DNA of 53,005 bases. Origin: UMGS692 sp963653425 (GTDB lineage Bacteria > Bacillota > Clostridia > Christensenellales > CAG-314). The notes beneath the pieces were generated by a model. That model ran no database searches, was not told the origin of the DNA, and worked only from the letters and a program-made list of their open reading frames with translations. The stretch covers positions 1-53,005 of the forward strand of contig CAVJWC010000008.1 of the NCBI GenBank assembly GCA_963653425.1, given 5' to 3'. This document shows, one piece after another, positions 17,240 through 25,919 of the stretch; position 1 is the first letter of the stretch; each line of letters begins with the position of its first letter. The position numbers were made by a program, and so were the translations under genes.

Positions 17240-17545
17240 TCAGAAGTTACCGCCTTTGATTTCGGCGATGGGAAGAACGATTACGATACCGCTTCCTTTG
17301 GTTTCCATACCGCAGTTTTTGTAGAGAGCGTCGACGATGGCGTCTTTGTGCTTGTCGTCCGAGGCAATCATAAGCATATCTTTTTCGGGATCGACGGTGA
17401 TACCGAGGAACTTAATGGCTTCGTCCTTTCCGAGGCCTCTTGCAGAAACGCAGGTACCTCCGTTAGCGCCGGCTTTCTTTGCGTAAGCCATAGCAATATC
17501 GGAAAAACCTTTCTTGATAATTGCAATGATAAGATAGTTGTTCAT
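17240..17545 (-). CDS. PII-like signalling protein
   Basis: A 101-residue small trimer-forming-type protein of the PII/GlnB-like superfamily. The beta-alpha-beta start MNNYLIIAIIKKGFSDIAM and the segment GANGGTCVSARGLGK match PII-like proteins, which bind nucleotides and modulate a membrane or enzyme partner. The classical uridylylated Tyr of the T-loop is not evident, and the region between strands 2 and 3 is short. The ribosome binding site is AAGGAGGAAAAC. No ammonium transporter, glutamine synthetase or DUF1538-type partner is adjacent, so its target is unknown. A promoter was not found in the 143 bp upstream. Confidence 0.8.
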   Translation of the reverse strand: MNNYLIIAIIKKGFSDIAMAYAKKAGANGGTCVSARGLGKDEAIKFLGITVDPEKDMLMIASDDKHKDAIVDALYKNCGMETKGSGIVIVLPIAEIKGGNF

Positions 17546-17572
17546 TATGTTTTCCTCCTTTTGAGATTGGTC

Positions 17573-17599
17573 AAAAATAAGAGTCGTGGCTTAGCCACG
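17573..17599 (-). terminator. Terminator after the leucine-rich-repeat protein gene
   Basis: On the minus strand CGTGGCTAAGCCACG forms a stem, followed by ACTCTTATTTTT. It lies about 90 bp past the stop of the LRR gene and just before the PII-like gene. Confidence 0.65.
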
Positions 17600-17688
17600 G
17601 CTTTACGCGAATAAGCCCGAAACTTATACGGGCAAATCGGACGTTACGGGCGTTACCGACAATCAAGGATAACGAACGGAACGCGTTA

Positions 17689-19158
17689 TTAAAACTCCGC
17701 GTAAATTTTTATGGATTTTTCTACTCTTTCAAGCACTCTTTCGGGGTTAACGTATTTGCCCGCTTCGCTCGTAGCGTTCCAACGCAGGGCGGATTTTCCG
17801 TCAATCGTGGGAAGTTTTGGAAGCGCGCAGGACTTACCGAACTCAACGTATTCGGTCTTTATGAAGCATTCCTTGCCGTTTTCGTCGATATACACGAAAG
17901 AAACGGCGAAAGTTATCGGAACTTCCGAGCCGTCGTAACCGTAATAAACGGGATTGCCCGACGCCCATTCGTCCTCGGCAAGACGGAAATCTTCTTCGTA
18001 AAGGGGCGTATAAACGGTAACTCTCTTACTGCCGTTTGCTCTGCCGAAAGCGTACTGACCGACGTTGGTGAGCTTAGCGGGTAAAACCACGCGGGTGAGA
18101 TTGGTTCCGCTGAAAGCGCCCGTGCCGACCTTAACGACAGAACTCGGGAAAGCGAACTCCGAAAGTTTACCGCATCCGCCGAACGCGCTGTCGCCTATAG
18201 TTTCGAGACTGCTGAAACCGCTGAGCGAAGTAAGTTCACTGCAACCGTAAAAAGCTTCTTTTTCTATCGTTCTTACCGTTTCGGGAAGAACCACTTCTCT
18301 GACGTCCGTGCTATAAAAGGCTCTTTCGCCTATCGTATGAATAACTCCGCCGATAACCGTCTTGCTTTTGCCGTAATTTGTATACGCAACGAGCGTTCCT
18401 CCGTCGTAAGAAACTACGTTGCCTTCAAAGATACGCAGGTTTTCGTTATCTTCGCTTATCGTGAGCGTAGTCTTGGCTGACTCTTCGAAACTGTTGCCGT
18501 AAAGGTATTTGAGCGAAGAAGGCAGACTTATCGTTTTAAGCGAAATACAGCCCTTAAACGCATCTCTGTCGATTTCCTTGACCGTTTCGGGAATAAGCAC
18601 CGTTTCAAGCTCCGTGCAACCGCTGAATGCGCCCAACTCGATTTTTACGACGCCGTAAGGTATAACTACCGTTTTGACCGAAAGAAATACGCTGTCTGCG
18701 TTAAGGCTGGTCTGAGCTATGGCTTTAACCGCGTTGCCGTCGCCGTCCGTTGACGGAAAAACTACGGTTTCTGCGGTTTCTTCGCCGAGATAGTCTTTCA
18801 TTCTCACCGTTTTGCCCGTATTGCTCTTGTCGTCCTTGTCATAAGCCGAAGTGCTTACGAAGTTCCAGTCGGCGGCGGTAACTTTATAGGTAACGGCTTT
18901 TACCGTCTTATTCGTCGTTACTTTCCTGACCGAAGAATCCCAGCCGAAAAAGACTTCGCCCTGTTTTGCCGTAAAAGTCGGATCGGCAGCGTCTTTGCCG
19001 TAAGCTACGGTTACTTCTTTTATAAACTTTCCGTCCGCGTCGAGAAACTTCACACGACAGGTTTTGCCCGTTCCCGCGTAATAAACCATAACGACGGAAA
19101 CTATCAATATAACCAGCGCCAACGCTATAATTACGGGCGCAAGGACACGCTTGTTCAT
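17689..19158 (-). CDS. BspA-like leucine-rich-repeat surface protein
   Basis: A 489-residue predicted membrane-anchored extracellular protein. Residues 7-28 form one hydrophobic helix after a Lys/Arg start (type II anchor). Residues 34-90 resemble an InlB B-type repeat (CRVKFLDADGK, then FFGWDSSV). Residues about 140-390 carry repeated LRR_5 (BspA-type) units, visible as AFSGCTELETVLIPETVKEI, AFKGCISLKTISLPSSLKYL and AFYGCSELTSL. A second B-repeat-like segment lies near the C-terminus (KCALPKLP-type region). Such proteins often mediate adhesion, but the binding partner cannot be inferred. It has a perfect promoter upstream and stands alone. Confidence 0.9.
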   Translation of the reverse strand: MNKRVLAPVIIALALVILIVSVVMVYYAGTGKTCRVKFLDADGKFIKEVTVAYGKDAADPTFTAKQGEVFFGWDSSVRKVTTNKTVKAVTYKVTAADWNFVSTSAYDKDDKSNTGKTVRMKDYLGEETAETVVFPSTDGDGNAVKAIAQTSLNADSVFLSVKTVVIPYGVVKIELGAFSGCTELETVLIPETVKEIDRDAFKGCISLKTISLPSSLKYLYGNSFEESAKTTLTISEDNENLRIFEGNVVSYDGGTLVAYTNYGKSKTVIGGVIHTIGERAFYSTDVREVVLPETVRTIEKEAFYGCSELTSLSGFSSLETIGDSAFGGCGKLSEFAFPSSVVKVGTGAFSGTNLTRVVLPAKLTNVGQYAFGRANGSKRVTVYTPLYEEDFRLAEDEWASGNPVYYGYDGSEVPITFAVSFVYIDENGKECFIKTEYVEFGKSCALPKLPTIDGKSALRWNATSEAGKYVNPERVLERVEKSIKIYAEF

Positions 19159-19192
19159 CGGTTACTATCCCCCTGAATGAGTAGATAAGATT

Positions 19193-19221
19193 ATTATAAA
19201 TCATTTTTGCCTTTTTGTCAA
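19193..19221 (-). promoter_or_regulatory. Consensus promoter of the LRR protein gene
   Basis: On the minus strand TTGACA (19221-19216), exactly 17 bp, TATAAT (19198-19193): a perfect consensus. The leader is about 30 nt with AGGGGGA as ribosome binding site. The rest of the gap up to 19400 shows no gene. Confidence 0.92.
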
Positions 19222-19405
19222 CCTTAATAGCCACGGCTTGCGTTTTTCCCGCAGGCTTTAATCCTTACGCCCGAACGCTCCTGAAAAACTCGCCGTAACC
19301 CTTAGCGTGAGGGGGTTGAGGGGGACGAGAAAAACAGCGACGGCTAAACCGATTTATTCCCGTAAAAATAATTATTTATAAAGAACGGAGCGCCTATAAA
19401 AATAG

Positions 19406-19434
19406 TGGACTTTCTGCCGTAAATATGGTACAAT
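19406..19434 (+). promoter_or_regulatory. Promoter of the flippase-like gene and pth
   Basis: TGGACT (19406-19411), 17 bp, TACAAT (19429-19434), 43 bp before the start codon. Confidence 0.65.
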
Positions 19435-19476
19435 CAATGAGTGTGATGCGCAACGCTACATTGTCACGGAGGCGGC

Positions 19477-20823
19477 ATGAAAAAGAACAGTTTCGTCAAT
19501 CTCGATAATATTTCCACCGAAGCCATGGCAAATGAGAAGCTCATTGAAGCCAAGCAGAGATACGACAGCCTTACTCAGAAAAAGGTGAACAAAAATTGGG
19601 TGTCTCTGGCTTTCCTTGCGCTTAATATTATCGTCGTTCTGGTAATCGCGCTTATAGAATTCGGCGGAGAAAAGGAAGTTCAGCCTTTCAGCGAAGTCTG
19701 GGCTACCTGGGTTAAAAATTACAGGTTCGTTTTCTGTATATTGGGACTTATCGCTCTTTACTACCTTACCGATACCCTCCGCACGGCAATTATCATAAAA
19801 CACACGACGGGACGATACCGTTTCCGCGTAGCTTTCAAATCCTGTCTTCTTTGCAAATATTACGACAACATAACGCCTTTGGGTTCGGGCGGACAGCCAT
19901 TCCAGATGTACTATCTCTCCAAACACATTCCCACGGGCCCCGCTACCAGCCTGCCTATCATAGTTTTGTTCCTTTCGCAGTTGGTATTTTTCGTTATCTG
20001 CATAGTTACGTTCATTATCCGTCCCAACGCCGTAAACGACGCTTTCCGCATTACGGCTTACTTCGGAGCGGCTTTTTATCTTCTTATACCCGCAACGGTC
20101 GGACTTTTCTCATTTATGCCCAAACTTATGTCGGGCATAATAAAATTCGTTCTTAAAATAGGCGAAAAGCTCCACCTCGTAAAGAACTTCGACAAAACCT
20201 ACGAAAAGACCATACATTCCATAAGCGAATACCGCGTAGCTTTCAAGAGCGTCGGCAAAAGCCTCTGGACGGTTCTGTCGGTTTCGGCTTTAAGCGCGGT
20301 GCATTATATCGCGATATGCTCGGTTCCTTATTTCGTGGTAAGAATATGCGGATTCGATACCGATTACTTCAACGTAACGGCTATGACCATCTACATAACG
20401 GCAGCCGTAACGTTCATTCCCACGCCGGGTACGAGCGGAGCGGCAGAAAGCGCGTTCTACATCGTTTTCAACGTTCTCGAAGGCAGTTTCCTCTTCTGGG
20501 GAATGATTTTATGGCGCATAAGCGTTTATTACCTGATTATATTTATCGGTCTTATAACGCTTCTTCTGGACTATTTAACCAAATACAGAGAAATCTCCCG
20601 GCTCTCGGAATACATTTCCGCCGTCGAAAAACGCAAGCAGGAAATTTCCGCGACTCAGTCGCACGCACAGGAAGATCCGCCCAAGACTTACGGAGACTTC
20701 TTCCTTAAAGACGGCGAAGGCGCGCTCTTCGAAAGCCACGAGGACAACAAAAAACCGCGTTCCGAAAAACCTTCGGACGATAACGGAACTTCCGCAGACA
20801 ACGACGGACACGGCAACGAATAA
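19477..20823 (+). CDS. YbhN/AglD-type flippase-like membrane protein (LPG synthase TM domain family)
   Basis: A 448-residue multi-spanning protein of the lysylphosphatidylglycerol synthase transmembrane-domain (UPF0104) family, thought to flip lipids or be part of cell-envelope lipid modification. After about 40 polar residues there are roughly eight hydrophobic helices between residues 42 and 375. Family signatures are visible: TPLGSGGQPFQMYYL and FIPTPGTSGAAES. The C-terminal 70 residues are hydrophilic and charged. No catalytic GNAT-like MprF domain is attached. The ribosome binding site is ACGGAGGCGGC. pth begins 31 bp downstream, so the two are likely cotranscribed. The exact lipid substrate is unknown. 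Confidence 0.87.
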   Translation: MKKNSFVNLDNISTEAMANEKLIEAKQRYDSLTQKKVNKNWVSLAFLALNIIVVLVIALIEFGGEKEVQPFSEVWATWVKNYRFVFCILGLIALYYLTDTLRTAIIIKHTTGRYRFRVAFKSCLLCKYYDNITPLGSGGQPFQMYYLSKHIPTGPATSLPIIVLFLSQLVFFVICIVTFIIRPNAVNDAFRITAYFGAAFYLLIPATVGLFSFMPKLMSGIIKFVLKIGEKLHLVKNFDKTYEKTIHSISEYRVAFKSVGKSLWTVLSVSALSAVHYIAICSVPYFVVRICGFDTDYFNVTAMTIYITAAVTFIPTPGTSGAAESAFYIVFNVLEGSFLFWGMILWRISVYYLIIFIGLITLLLDYLTKYREISRLSEYISAVEKRKQEISATQSHAQEDPPKTYGDFFLKDGEGALFESHEDNKKPRSEKPSDDNGTSADNDGHGNE

Positions 20824-20854
20824 ATCAGGCTTTTACGCCTAAAAAGGTGACTGA

Positions 20855-21436
20855 ATGTATCTTATAATGGGACTCGGAAACCCCGACAAACAATATATCA
20901 ATACCTATCACAACGTAGGATTTATGTGCGCGGACGTGATTGCAAAAAAGCTCGGCGCAGAGTTTTCAAAAGGCGAATGCCGTGCCGTTACGGCTCACGT
21001 CGGAAACGGACAGAATAAGATTATTATCGCAAAACCCATAACTTATATGAACCTCTCGGGCGAAAGCGCACGCGAACTTATCAATAAGTACAAAATCGAA
21101 CGCGAACGCTTTATCGTTATCTACGACGACGTGGACCTCCCCTTGGGCAATATAAGAATCCGCTATACGGGTAGCGCAGGCACCCACAACGGTATGAAAA
21201 ACATCGTGCAGAACGTCGGAACGACGGACGTTTTCCGCATAAGAATAGGCGTAGGCAACCCCAAAAACGACAATATCGACCTCAAAGACTTCGTGCTTTC
21301 GAAAATCTCCGACAGCGTGATGAAAGAACTCGCCCCCGCCCTCGAAAAAGCCGCCGACGCAACCATAGACTTCGTAAACGGTACCCCCATCGAAAAAGTC
21401 ATGCAAACGTATAACAGCAAGCATGTTCTTTCTTGA
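20855..21436 (+). CDS. pth: Peptidyl-tRNA hydrolase
   Basis: Recycles peptidyl-tRNA released from stalled ribosomes. The 193-residue protein has the family motifs GLGNPDKQY (N9), catalytic H19 (TYHNVGF), PITYMNLSG (N66) and YDDVDLPLGN (catalytic-pair Asp), plus GSAGTHNGM. The length is typical. It is the second gene after the flippase-like gene. Its final codons, Val-Leu-Ser-stop, are supplied by the palindromic repeat GTTCTTTCTTGAAAGAAC. The usual Bacillota neighbour mfd is absent; the next gene, tuf, is convergent. Confidence 0.96.
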   Translation: MYLIMGLGNPDKQYINTYHNVGFMCADVIAKKLGAEFSKGECRAVTAHVGNGQNKIIIAKPITYMNLSGESARELINKYKIERERFIVIYDDVDLPLGNIRIRYTGSAGTHNGMKNIVQNVGTTDVFRIRIGVGNPKNDNIDLKDFVLSKISDSVMKELAPALEKAADATIDFVNGTPIEKVMQTYNSKHVLS

Positions 21437-21486
21437 AAGAACCCTACTTTCTTTGGAAAAGAAAGTAGGCAAAGAAACTTTCACCG
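21425..21486. repeat. Interspersed palindromic repeat copy (two hairpins plus conserved tail) after pth
   Basis: First palindrome GTTCTTTCTTGAAAGAAC (21425-21442), which contains the pth stop codon. It is followed by a 27-nt palindrome of CTTTC/GAAAG arms around GGAA (21443-21469) and the tail CAAAGAAACTTTCACCG (21470-21486). The palindrome-plus-tail architecture recurs at 52656-52699. Confidence 0.8.
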
Positions 21487-21528
21487 TTTAGTGTAACCAA
21501 AGACAAAACCAATTCCGCTGATAAAAAG

Positions 21529-21575
21529 AAGCCTGTAATCATAGAAACACCTATGGTTACAGACTTTTTCTTTTA
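21529..21575 (+). terminator. Terminator of the flippase-pth unit
   Basis: CTGTAATCATAG (21533-21544) pairs with CTATGGTTACAG (21551-21562) around a 6-nt loop, then ACTTTTTCTTTT. This is the first strong terminator after pth, about 95 bp downstream of its stop. Confidence 0.85.
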
Positions 21576-21650
21576 TATGAAGTTCTTTTTGCTACCGACT
21601 TGTCCACACATTGAGGTTTTTTGGTAGGCTTTTTTGCAAAAAAGCCGAAA

Positions 21651-21682
21651 GTTCTTTGGTTATTTCTTTCAAGAAAGAACGC
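21651..21682. repeat. Interspersed repeat copy between pth and tuf
   Basis: GTTCTTTGGTTATTTCTTTC followed by AAGAAAGAACGCG. It matches the copy at 35-68 at the window start in sequence order. A neighbouring inverted repeat (GGCTTTTTTGCAAAAAAGCC) lies at about 21627-21646. Confidence 0.55.
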
Positions 21683-21687
21683 GAAAC

Positions 21688-21717
21688 AAAAAAAGGACGG
21701 CTCGATGAGTCGTCCTT
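21688..21717 (-). terminator. Terminator after tuf
   Basis: On the minus strand AAGGACG and CGTCCTT close a stem over a short loop, followed by TTTTTTT. It sits 23 bp past the tuf stop. Confidence 0.9.
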
Positions 21718-21739
21718 AAATTTTGTTTATTAACGTTAA

Positions 21740-22948
21740 TTACGCAAGAATCTTGGAAACAACGCCGGAACCAACCGTTCTGCCGCCTTCACGGATAGCG
21801 AAACGAAGACCTTCTTCGATAGCTATGGGGGTGATAAGTCTTACAACGATCTTGGTGTTGTCGCCGGGCATAACCATTTCGGTGCCTTTTTCAAGTTCGA
21901 TGGAACCGGTAACGTCGGTGGTTCTGAAATAGAACTGAGGACGATAGCCGTTGAAGAACGGGCTGTGACGTCCGCCTTCTTCTTTGGTCAGAACGTAAAC
22001 CTGAGCTTCGAACTCTTTGTGGGGGTGAATGGAACCGGGCTTAGCAAGAACCTGTCCACGTTCAACTTCGTTTCTCTGAATACCTCTCAAAAGTGCGCCG
22101 ATGTTGTCGCCTGCTTCTGCGAAGTCAAGGAGTTTTCTGAACATTTCAACGCCGGTAACGACGGTCTTCTTGATTTCGTCTTCGAGACCAACGATTTCAA
22201 CGGGGTCAAGGGGTTTAACGATACCTCTTTCAACTCTGCCGGTAGCAACGGTACCACGACCGGTGATCGTGAATACGTCTTCGATAGGCATAAGGAAGGG
22301 TTTTTCGGTGTCACGCTGCGGAGAAGGAATGTAAGTGTCAACAACCTTCATGAGTTCTTTGATGCAGTCATATTCGGGGCTGTCGATGGGCTTACCTGCG
22401 ATAGCAGCGTCCATAGCAACCTTTGCGGAACCCTTAACGATGGGGATTTCATCGCCCGGGAAGTCATACTTGGAAAGAAGCTCTCTGATTTCCATTTCTA
22501 CGAGATCAAGGAGTTCGGGATCATCAACAAGGTCGGTCTTGTTCATGAATACTACGATATAAGGAACGCCTACCTGACGAGCAAGAAGGATGTGTTCACG
22601 AGTCTGAGGCATGGGACCGTCAGCTGCGGAAACGACGAGGATAGCGCCGTCCATCTGAGCTGCGCCGGTGATCATGTTCTTAACGTAGTCGGCGTGGCCG
22701 GGGCAGTCAACGTGAGCGTAGTGACGGGCGTCGGTCTGATATTCAACGTGAGCGGTATTGATTGTGATACCTCTTGCTCTTTCTTCCGGTGCCTTATCGA
22801 TTTCGTCGTAACGCATAACTTCTGCTTTACCCTGCATAGCCATAACCATGGTGATGGCAGCGGTCAAAGTGGTTTTGCCGTGGTCTACGTGACCGATTGT
22901 GCCTATGTTGACGTGGGGCTTACTTCTGTCAAATTTCGCTTTTGCCAT
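21740..22948 (-). CDS. tuf: Elongation factor Tu
   Basis: GTPase that delivers aminoacyl-tRNA to the ribosome. The 402-residue protein has the G motifs GHVDHGKTT (G1), RGITI (G2), DCPGHADY (G3) and NKTD (G4; many EF-Tu have NKCD or NKVD), then domains II and III, ending with the typical RFAIREGGRTVGSGVV. The ribosome binding site is TAGGAGGATAATT. Last gene of the str-type cluster, but it has its own promoter (23038-23066), giving extra transcription as expected for the most abundant factor. Confidence 0.98.
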   Translation of the reverse strand: MAKAKFDRSKPHVNIGTIGHVDHGKTTLTAAITMVMAMQGKAEVMRYDEIDKAPEERARGITINTAHVEYQTDARHYAHVDCPGHADYVKNMITGAAQMDGAILVVSAADGPMPQTREHILLARQVGVPYIVVFMNKTDLVDDPELLDLVEMEIRELLSKYDFPGDEIPIVKGSAKVAMDAAIAGKPIDSPEYDCIKELMKVVDTYIPSPQRDTEKPFLMPIEDVFTITGRGTVATGRVERGIVKPLDPVEIVGLEDEIKKTVVTGVEMFRKLLDFAEAGDNIGALLRGIQRNEVERGQVLAKPGSIHPHKEFEAQVYVLTKEEGGRHSPFFNGYRPQFYFRTTDVTGSIELEKGTEMVMPGDNTKIVVRLITPIAIEEGLRFAIREGGRTVGSGVVSKILA

Positions 22949-23037
22949 GTTTGTAATTATCCTCCTAAAGATAGTGGTTTTTATTTAATTTGGTTTAAAT
23001 AATCATTTTAACCCCGGCAGCGCAACCTGCCTACTGT

Positions 23038-23066
23038 ATTCTACCATACTTTTCGGTTTTTGACTA
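23038..23066 (-). promoter_or_regulatory. Internal promoter of tuf
   Basis: On the minus strand TAGTCA (23066-23061), 17 bp, TAGAAT (23043-23038). Confidence 0.7.
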
Positions 23067-23103
23067 CCTTTTGAATACAATTTTTCGAGGTTATTGAATT
23101 TTT

Positions 23104-23129
23104 CCGCCCTTTTTTATCTTAAAGGGCGG
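23104..23129 (-). other. Hairpin between fusA and tuf
   Basis: CCGCCCTTT and AAAGGGCGG form a 9-bp stem with an 8-nt loop just past the fusA stop. No T-run follows on either strand, so it may protect the fusA 3' end or pause polymerase rather than terminate outright. Confidence 0.5.
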
Positions 23130-23137
23130 TCAGTCTG

Positions 23138-25222
23138 CTATTTTATTCCGAGCAGTTTTTCTTTTACGGACTTGGGAACCTCGCAGTAGCTTTCGAATTC
23201 CATCGAGAAGGTACCTCTGCCCTGAGTGGAACCTCTGAGCGCGGTAGCGTATCCGAAGAGTTCGCTGAGGGGCGCTGTCGCCGAAACTATCATAACTCCG
23301 TTGCGGAGTTCCGTTCCGGTAATGTTGCCTCTTCTGGAGGTTATGCTTCCCATAACTTCGCCGAGATAGTCCTCGGGAACGGTTATCTCTACCTTCATAA
23401 GAGGTTCGAGAATATAGGGATCGCACTTTTTCATAACTTCCTTGAAAGCCATGGAACCGGCAATCTTGAAAGCCATTTCGTTACTGTCTACTTCGTGGAA
23501 ACTTCCGTCGTAAAGTACGGCTCTGAAGTCAACCGTTTCGAAGCCGGCAAGCGCGCCGTTGTGAGCGGCTTCCTGAATACCCTGATTAACGGGTTCGATA
23601 TATTCCTTGGGAATAGCTCCGCCGACGATTTCGCTGACGAATTCGTAGCCTTTCCCGGGTTCGAGAGGTTCGAGACGGATCTTAACGTGACCGTACTGAC
23701 CTTTACCGCCCGACTGCTTGACGTATTTGGCTTCGCCTTCGCCCGCCTTTCTGATAGTTTCTCTGTAAGAAACCTGGGGCTTACCGACGTTGGCTTCGAC
23801 TCTGAATTCTCTGAGCAGTCTGTCTACGATAATATCGAGGTGCAACTCGCCCATACCGGCGATAATGGTCTGTCCCGTTTCTTCGTCGGTGTAAGTCTTG
23901 AAGGTAGGATCTTCTTCGGCAAGCTTAACGAGAGCCGCCATCATCTTTTCCTGTCCCTGCTTGGTCTTGGGTTCGATAGCAACCTTTATAACGGGTTCGG
24001 GGAAATCGATGCTGGAAAGAAGCACCGGCGCCTTTTCGTCACAGAGAGTATCGCCCGTCTGAGTAAATCTCAAACCGACGAGAGCCACTATTTCGCCCGA
24101 ATAGGTTTCTTCTATTTCTTCACGCTGATCTGCGTGCATCTGAAGAATTCTTGCAACTCTTTCTTTCTTGTTCTTGGAAGAATTCAGAACGTAACTTCCG
24201 CTTTGAAGCGTTCCGCTGTAAACTCTGCAATAAGCCAGTTTTCCGACGTACTGGTCGGCTACGATCTTGAAGGCAAGACCGCAGAAAGGCTCGTTGTCGC
24301 AGGTTTTACGGACGACGCTTTTTTCCTTGTCCTTCACGTCGAAACCTACTACGTGGTCTACGTCGGTAGGCGAAGGAAGATAATAGGTTATAGCGTCCAG
24401 AAGCTTCTGTATGCCTTTGTTTTTATAAGCCGTACCGCAAAGAACGGGATTGCATTTAAGGGCTATAGTGCCTTTTCTGAGTCCTGCTCTGATTTCGTCT
24501 GCGGTAAGGTCTTCCCCGTTAAGATACTTTTCCATAAGCTCGTCGTCTTCGCCCGCAACGAACTCTACGAGCGCGTTTCTTGCTTCTTCGACGGCGTCAA
24601 CCATATCTTCGGGAACGGGAGCTTCTCTGAATTTCAATATATCGGGATCGTCGTAATAAAACGCCTTACGCTCGATAACGTCAACGTGACCTACGAACGT
24701 TTCGGACGCGCCGATAGGAAGCTGAACGGGAAGAGCGTTGCTTCTCAGTCTCGTTCTCATCATGTCGATTACGTTTGCGAAATTAGCCCCGTTAATGTCC
24801 ATTTTATTAACGAACGCTATTCTCGGAACGTTATATTTGCTGGCTTGGTGCCAGACGGTTTCGCTTTGCGGTTCAACTCCGCCCTTTGCGCAGAATACGG
24901 CTACGGCTCCGTCAAGAACTCTCAGACATCTCTCCACTTCGACCATAAAGTCTACGTGACCGGGAGTGTCGATAAGGTTGATTCGGTAATCCGTACCTTT
25001 ACACATCCAGTGTACCGTCGTCGCCGCGCTGGCTATGGTTATACCGCGTTCCTGTTCCTGAACCATACTGTCCATAACAGCGTTACCGTCGTGAACTTCT
25101 CCGAGCTTACGGGTCTTTCCCGTATAGTAAAGAATTCTTTCGCTCGTAGTCGTTTTGCCGGCGTCTATATGCGCCATGATACCTATGTTGCGTACCCGCT
25201 CAAGAGGATACTTTCTCGGCAT
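23138..25222 (-). CDS. fusA: Elongation factor G
   Basis: Ribosomal translocase GTPase of 694 residues. G motifs are AHIDAGKTTTSERILYYTG, RGITI, DTPGHVDF and NKMD. Domain IV has the YRETIRK motif and KQSGGKGQYGHV; domain V has the MGSITSRRG loop. The length and order are typical of canonical EF-G. Preceded by rpsG (76 bp gap) and followed by tuf (189 bp gap with a promoter). Ribosome binding site: a weak GGGGTAA upstream of ATG 25222. Confidence 0.98.
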   Translation of the reverse strand: MPRKYPLERVRNIGIMAHIDAGKTTTSERILYYTGKTRKLGEVHDGNAVMDSMVQEQERGITIASAATTVHWMCKGTDYRINLIDTPGHVDFMVEVERCLRVLDGAVAVFCAKGGVEPQSETVWHQASKYNVPRIAFVNKMDINGANFANVIDMMRTRLRSNALPVQLPIGASETFVGHVDVIERKAFYYDDPDILKFREAPVPEDMVDAVEEARNALVEFVAGEDDELMEKYLNGEDLTADEIRAGLRKGTIALKCNPVLCGTAYKNKGIQKLLDAITYYLPSPTDVDHVVGFDVKDKEKSVVRKTCDNEPFCGLAFKIVADQYVGKLAYCRVYSGTLQSGSYVLNSSKNKKERVARILQMHADQREEIEETYSGEIVALVGLRFTQTGDTLCDEKAPVLLSSIDFPEPVIKVAIEPKTKQGQEKMMAALVKLAEEDPTFKTYTDEETGQTIIAGMGELHLDIIVDRLLREFRVEANVGKPQVSYRETIRKAGEGEAKYVKQSGGKGQYGHVKIRLEPLEPGKGYEFVSEIVGGAIPKEYIEPVNQGIQEAAHNGALAGFETVDFRAVLYDGSFHEVDSNEMAFKIAGSMAFKEVMKKCDPYILEPLMKVEITVPEDYLGEVMGSITSRRGNITGTELRNGVMIVSATAPLSELFGYATALRGSTQGRGTFSMEFESYCEVPKSVKEKLLGIK

Positions 25223-25298
25223 ATTACTTACCCCTTTGTCTTTTTAGGTTATATCCGCAGCCCAAGCTGCGGTTTTGCGACTTAATCGCGTATTTATA

Positions 25299-25769
25299 CT
25301 ACCAACGATAGTGTGCGAACGCTCTGTTTGCTTCTGCCATACGGTGAACGTCTTCTTTCTTCTTGAAAGCTCCGCCCGCCTGATTGTAAGCGTCCATAAA
25401 TTCGCCTGCAAGTCTAAGGTTCATTTCTCTTTCGGAACGCTTTCTTGCTGCGTCTACCAGCCATCTGATGGCAAGAGTCTGACGTCTTTCGGGTCTGATT
25501 TCCATAGGAACCTGATAGTTGGAACCGCCGACACGTCTTGCCTTTACTTCGAGCATAGGCATAACGTTGTTGATGGCCTGATTGAAAACGTCCATGGGCG
25601 CAACTCCGAGTTTTTCGGATGAAATCTCAAGAGCCTTATAGACTATTTCCTGAGCAACGCCCTTCTTGCCGTCCTGCATTACCTGGTTGATGACCTTGGT
25701 CACTACCTTGTTGTTATATACCGGATCCGGTAATACGTCCCTTTTGGGGACTCCGCTTCTTCTGGGCAT
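25299..25769 (-). CDS. rpsG: 30S ribosomal protein S7
   Basis: A 156-residue primary 16S rRNA binding protein of the small subunit head. It begins MPRRSGVPKRDVLPDP and contains the S7 signature DPVYNNKVVTKVINQVMQDG, then RRVGGSNYQVPMEI and the C-terminal AFAHYRW. Ribosome binding site AAGGAGGTATTTC. It lies between rpsL and fusA, as in the classic str operon. In E. coli S7 represses this operon; no such site was identified here. Confidence 0.98.
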   Translation of the reverse strand: MPRRSGVPKRDVLPDPVYNNKVVTKVINQVMQDGKKGVAQEIVYKALEISSEKLGVAPMDVFNQAINNVMPMLEVKARRVGGSNYQVPMEIRPERRQTLAIRWLVDAARKRSEREMNLRLAGEFMDAYNQAGGAFKKKEDVHRMAEANRAFAHYRW

Positions 25770-25919
25770 GAAATACCTCCTTAAATAATGGTTTTTCGTT
25801 GTTCCGATACAGCTAACTCAACGCCTTTCGGCGGAGAACCTTCTTCCTTTACGGAATACTGCTTACCGATTGCTACCATTACCGTACCAATCCGTTGCTG
25901 TAATCAGATAGGACGCGCC

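Noticed and set aside
17546..17580. TTGACC near the PII-like gene as a -35 box
   Set aside because: No -10 box at suitable spacing before the start codon.
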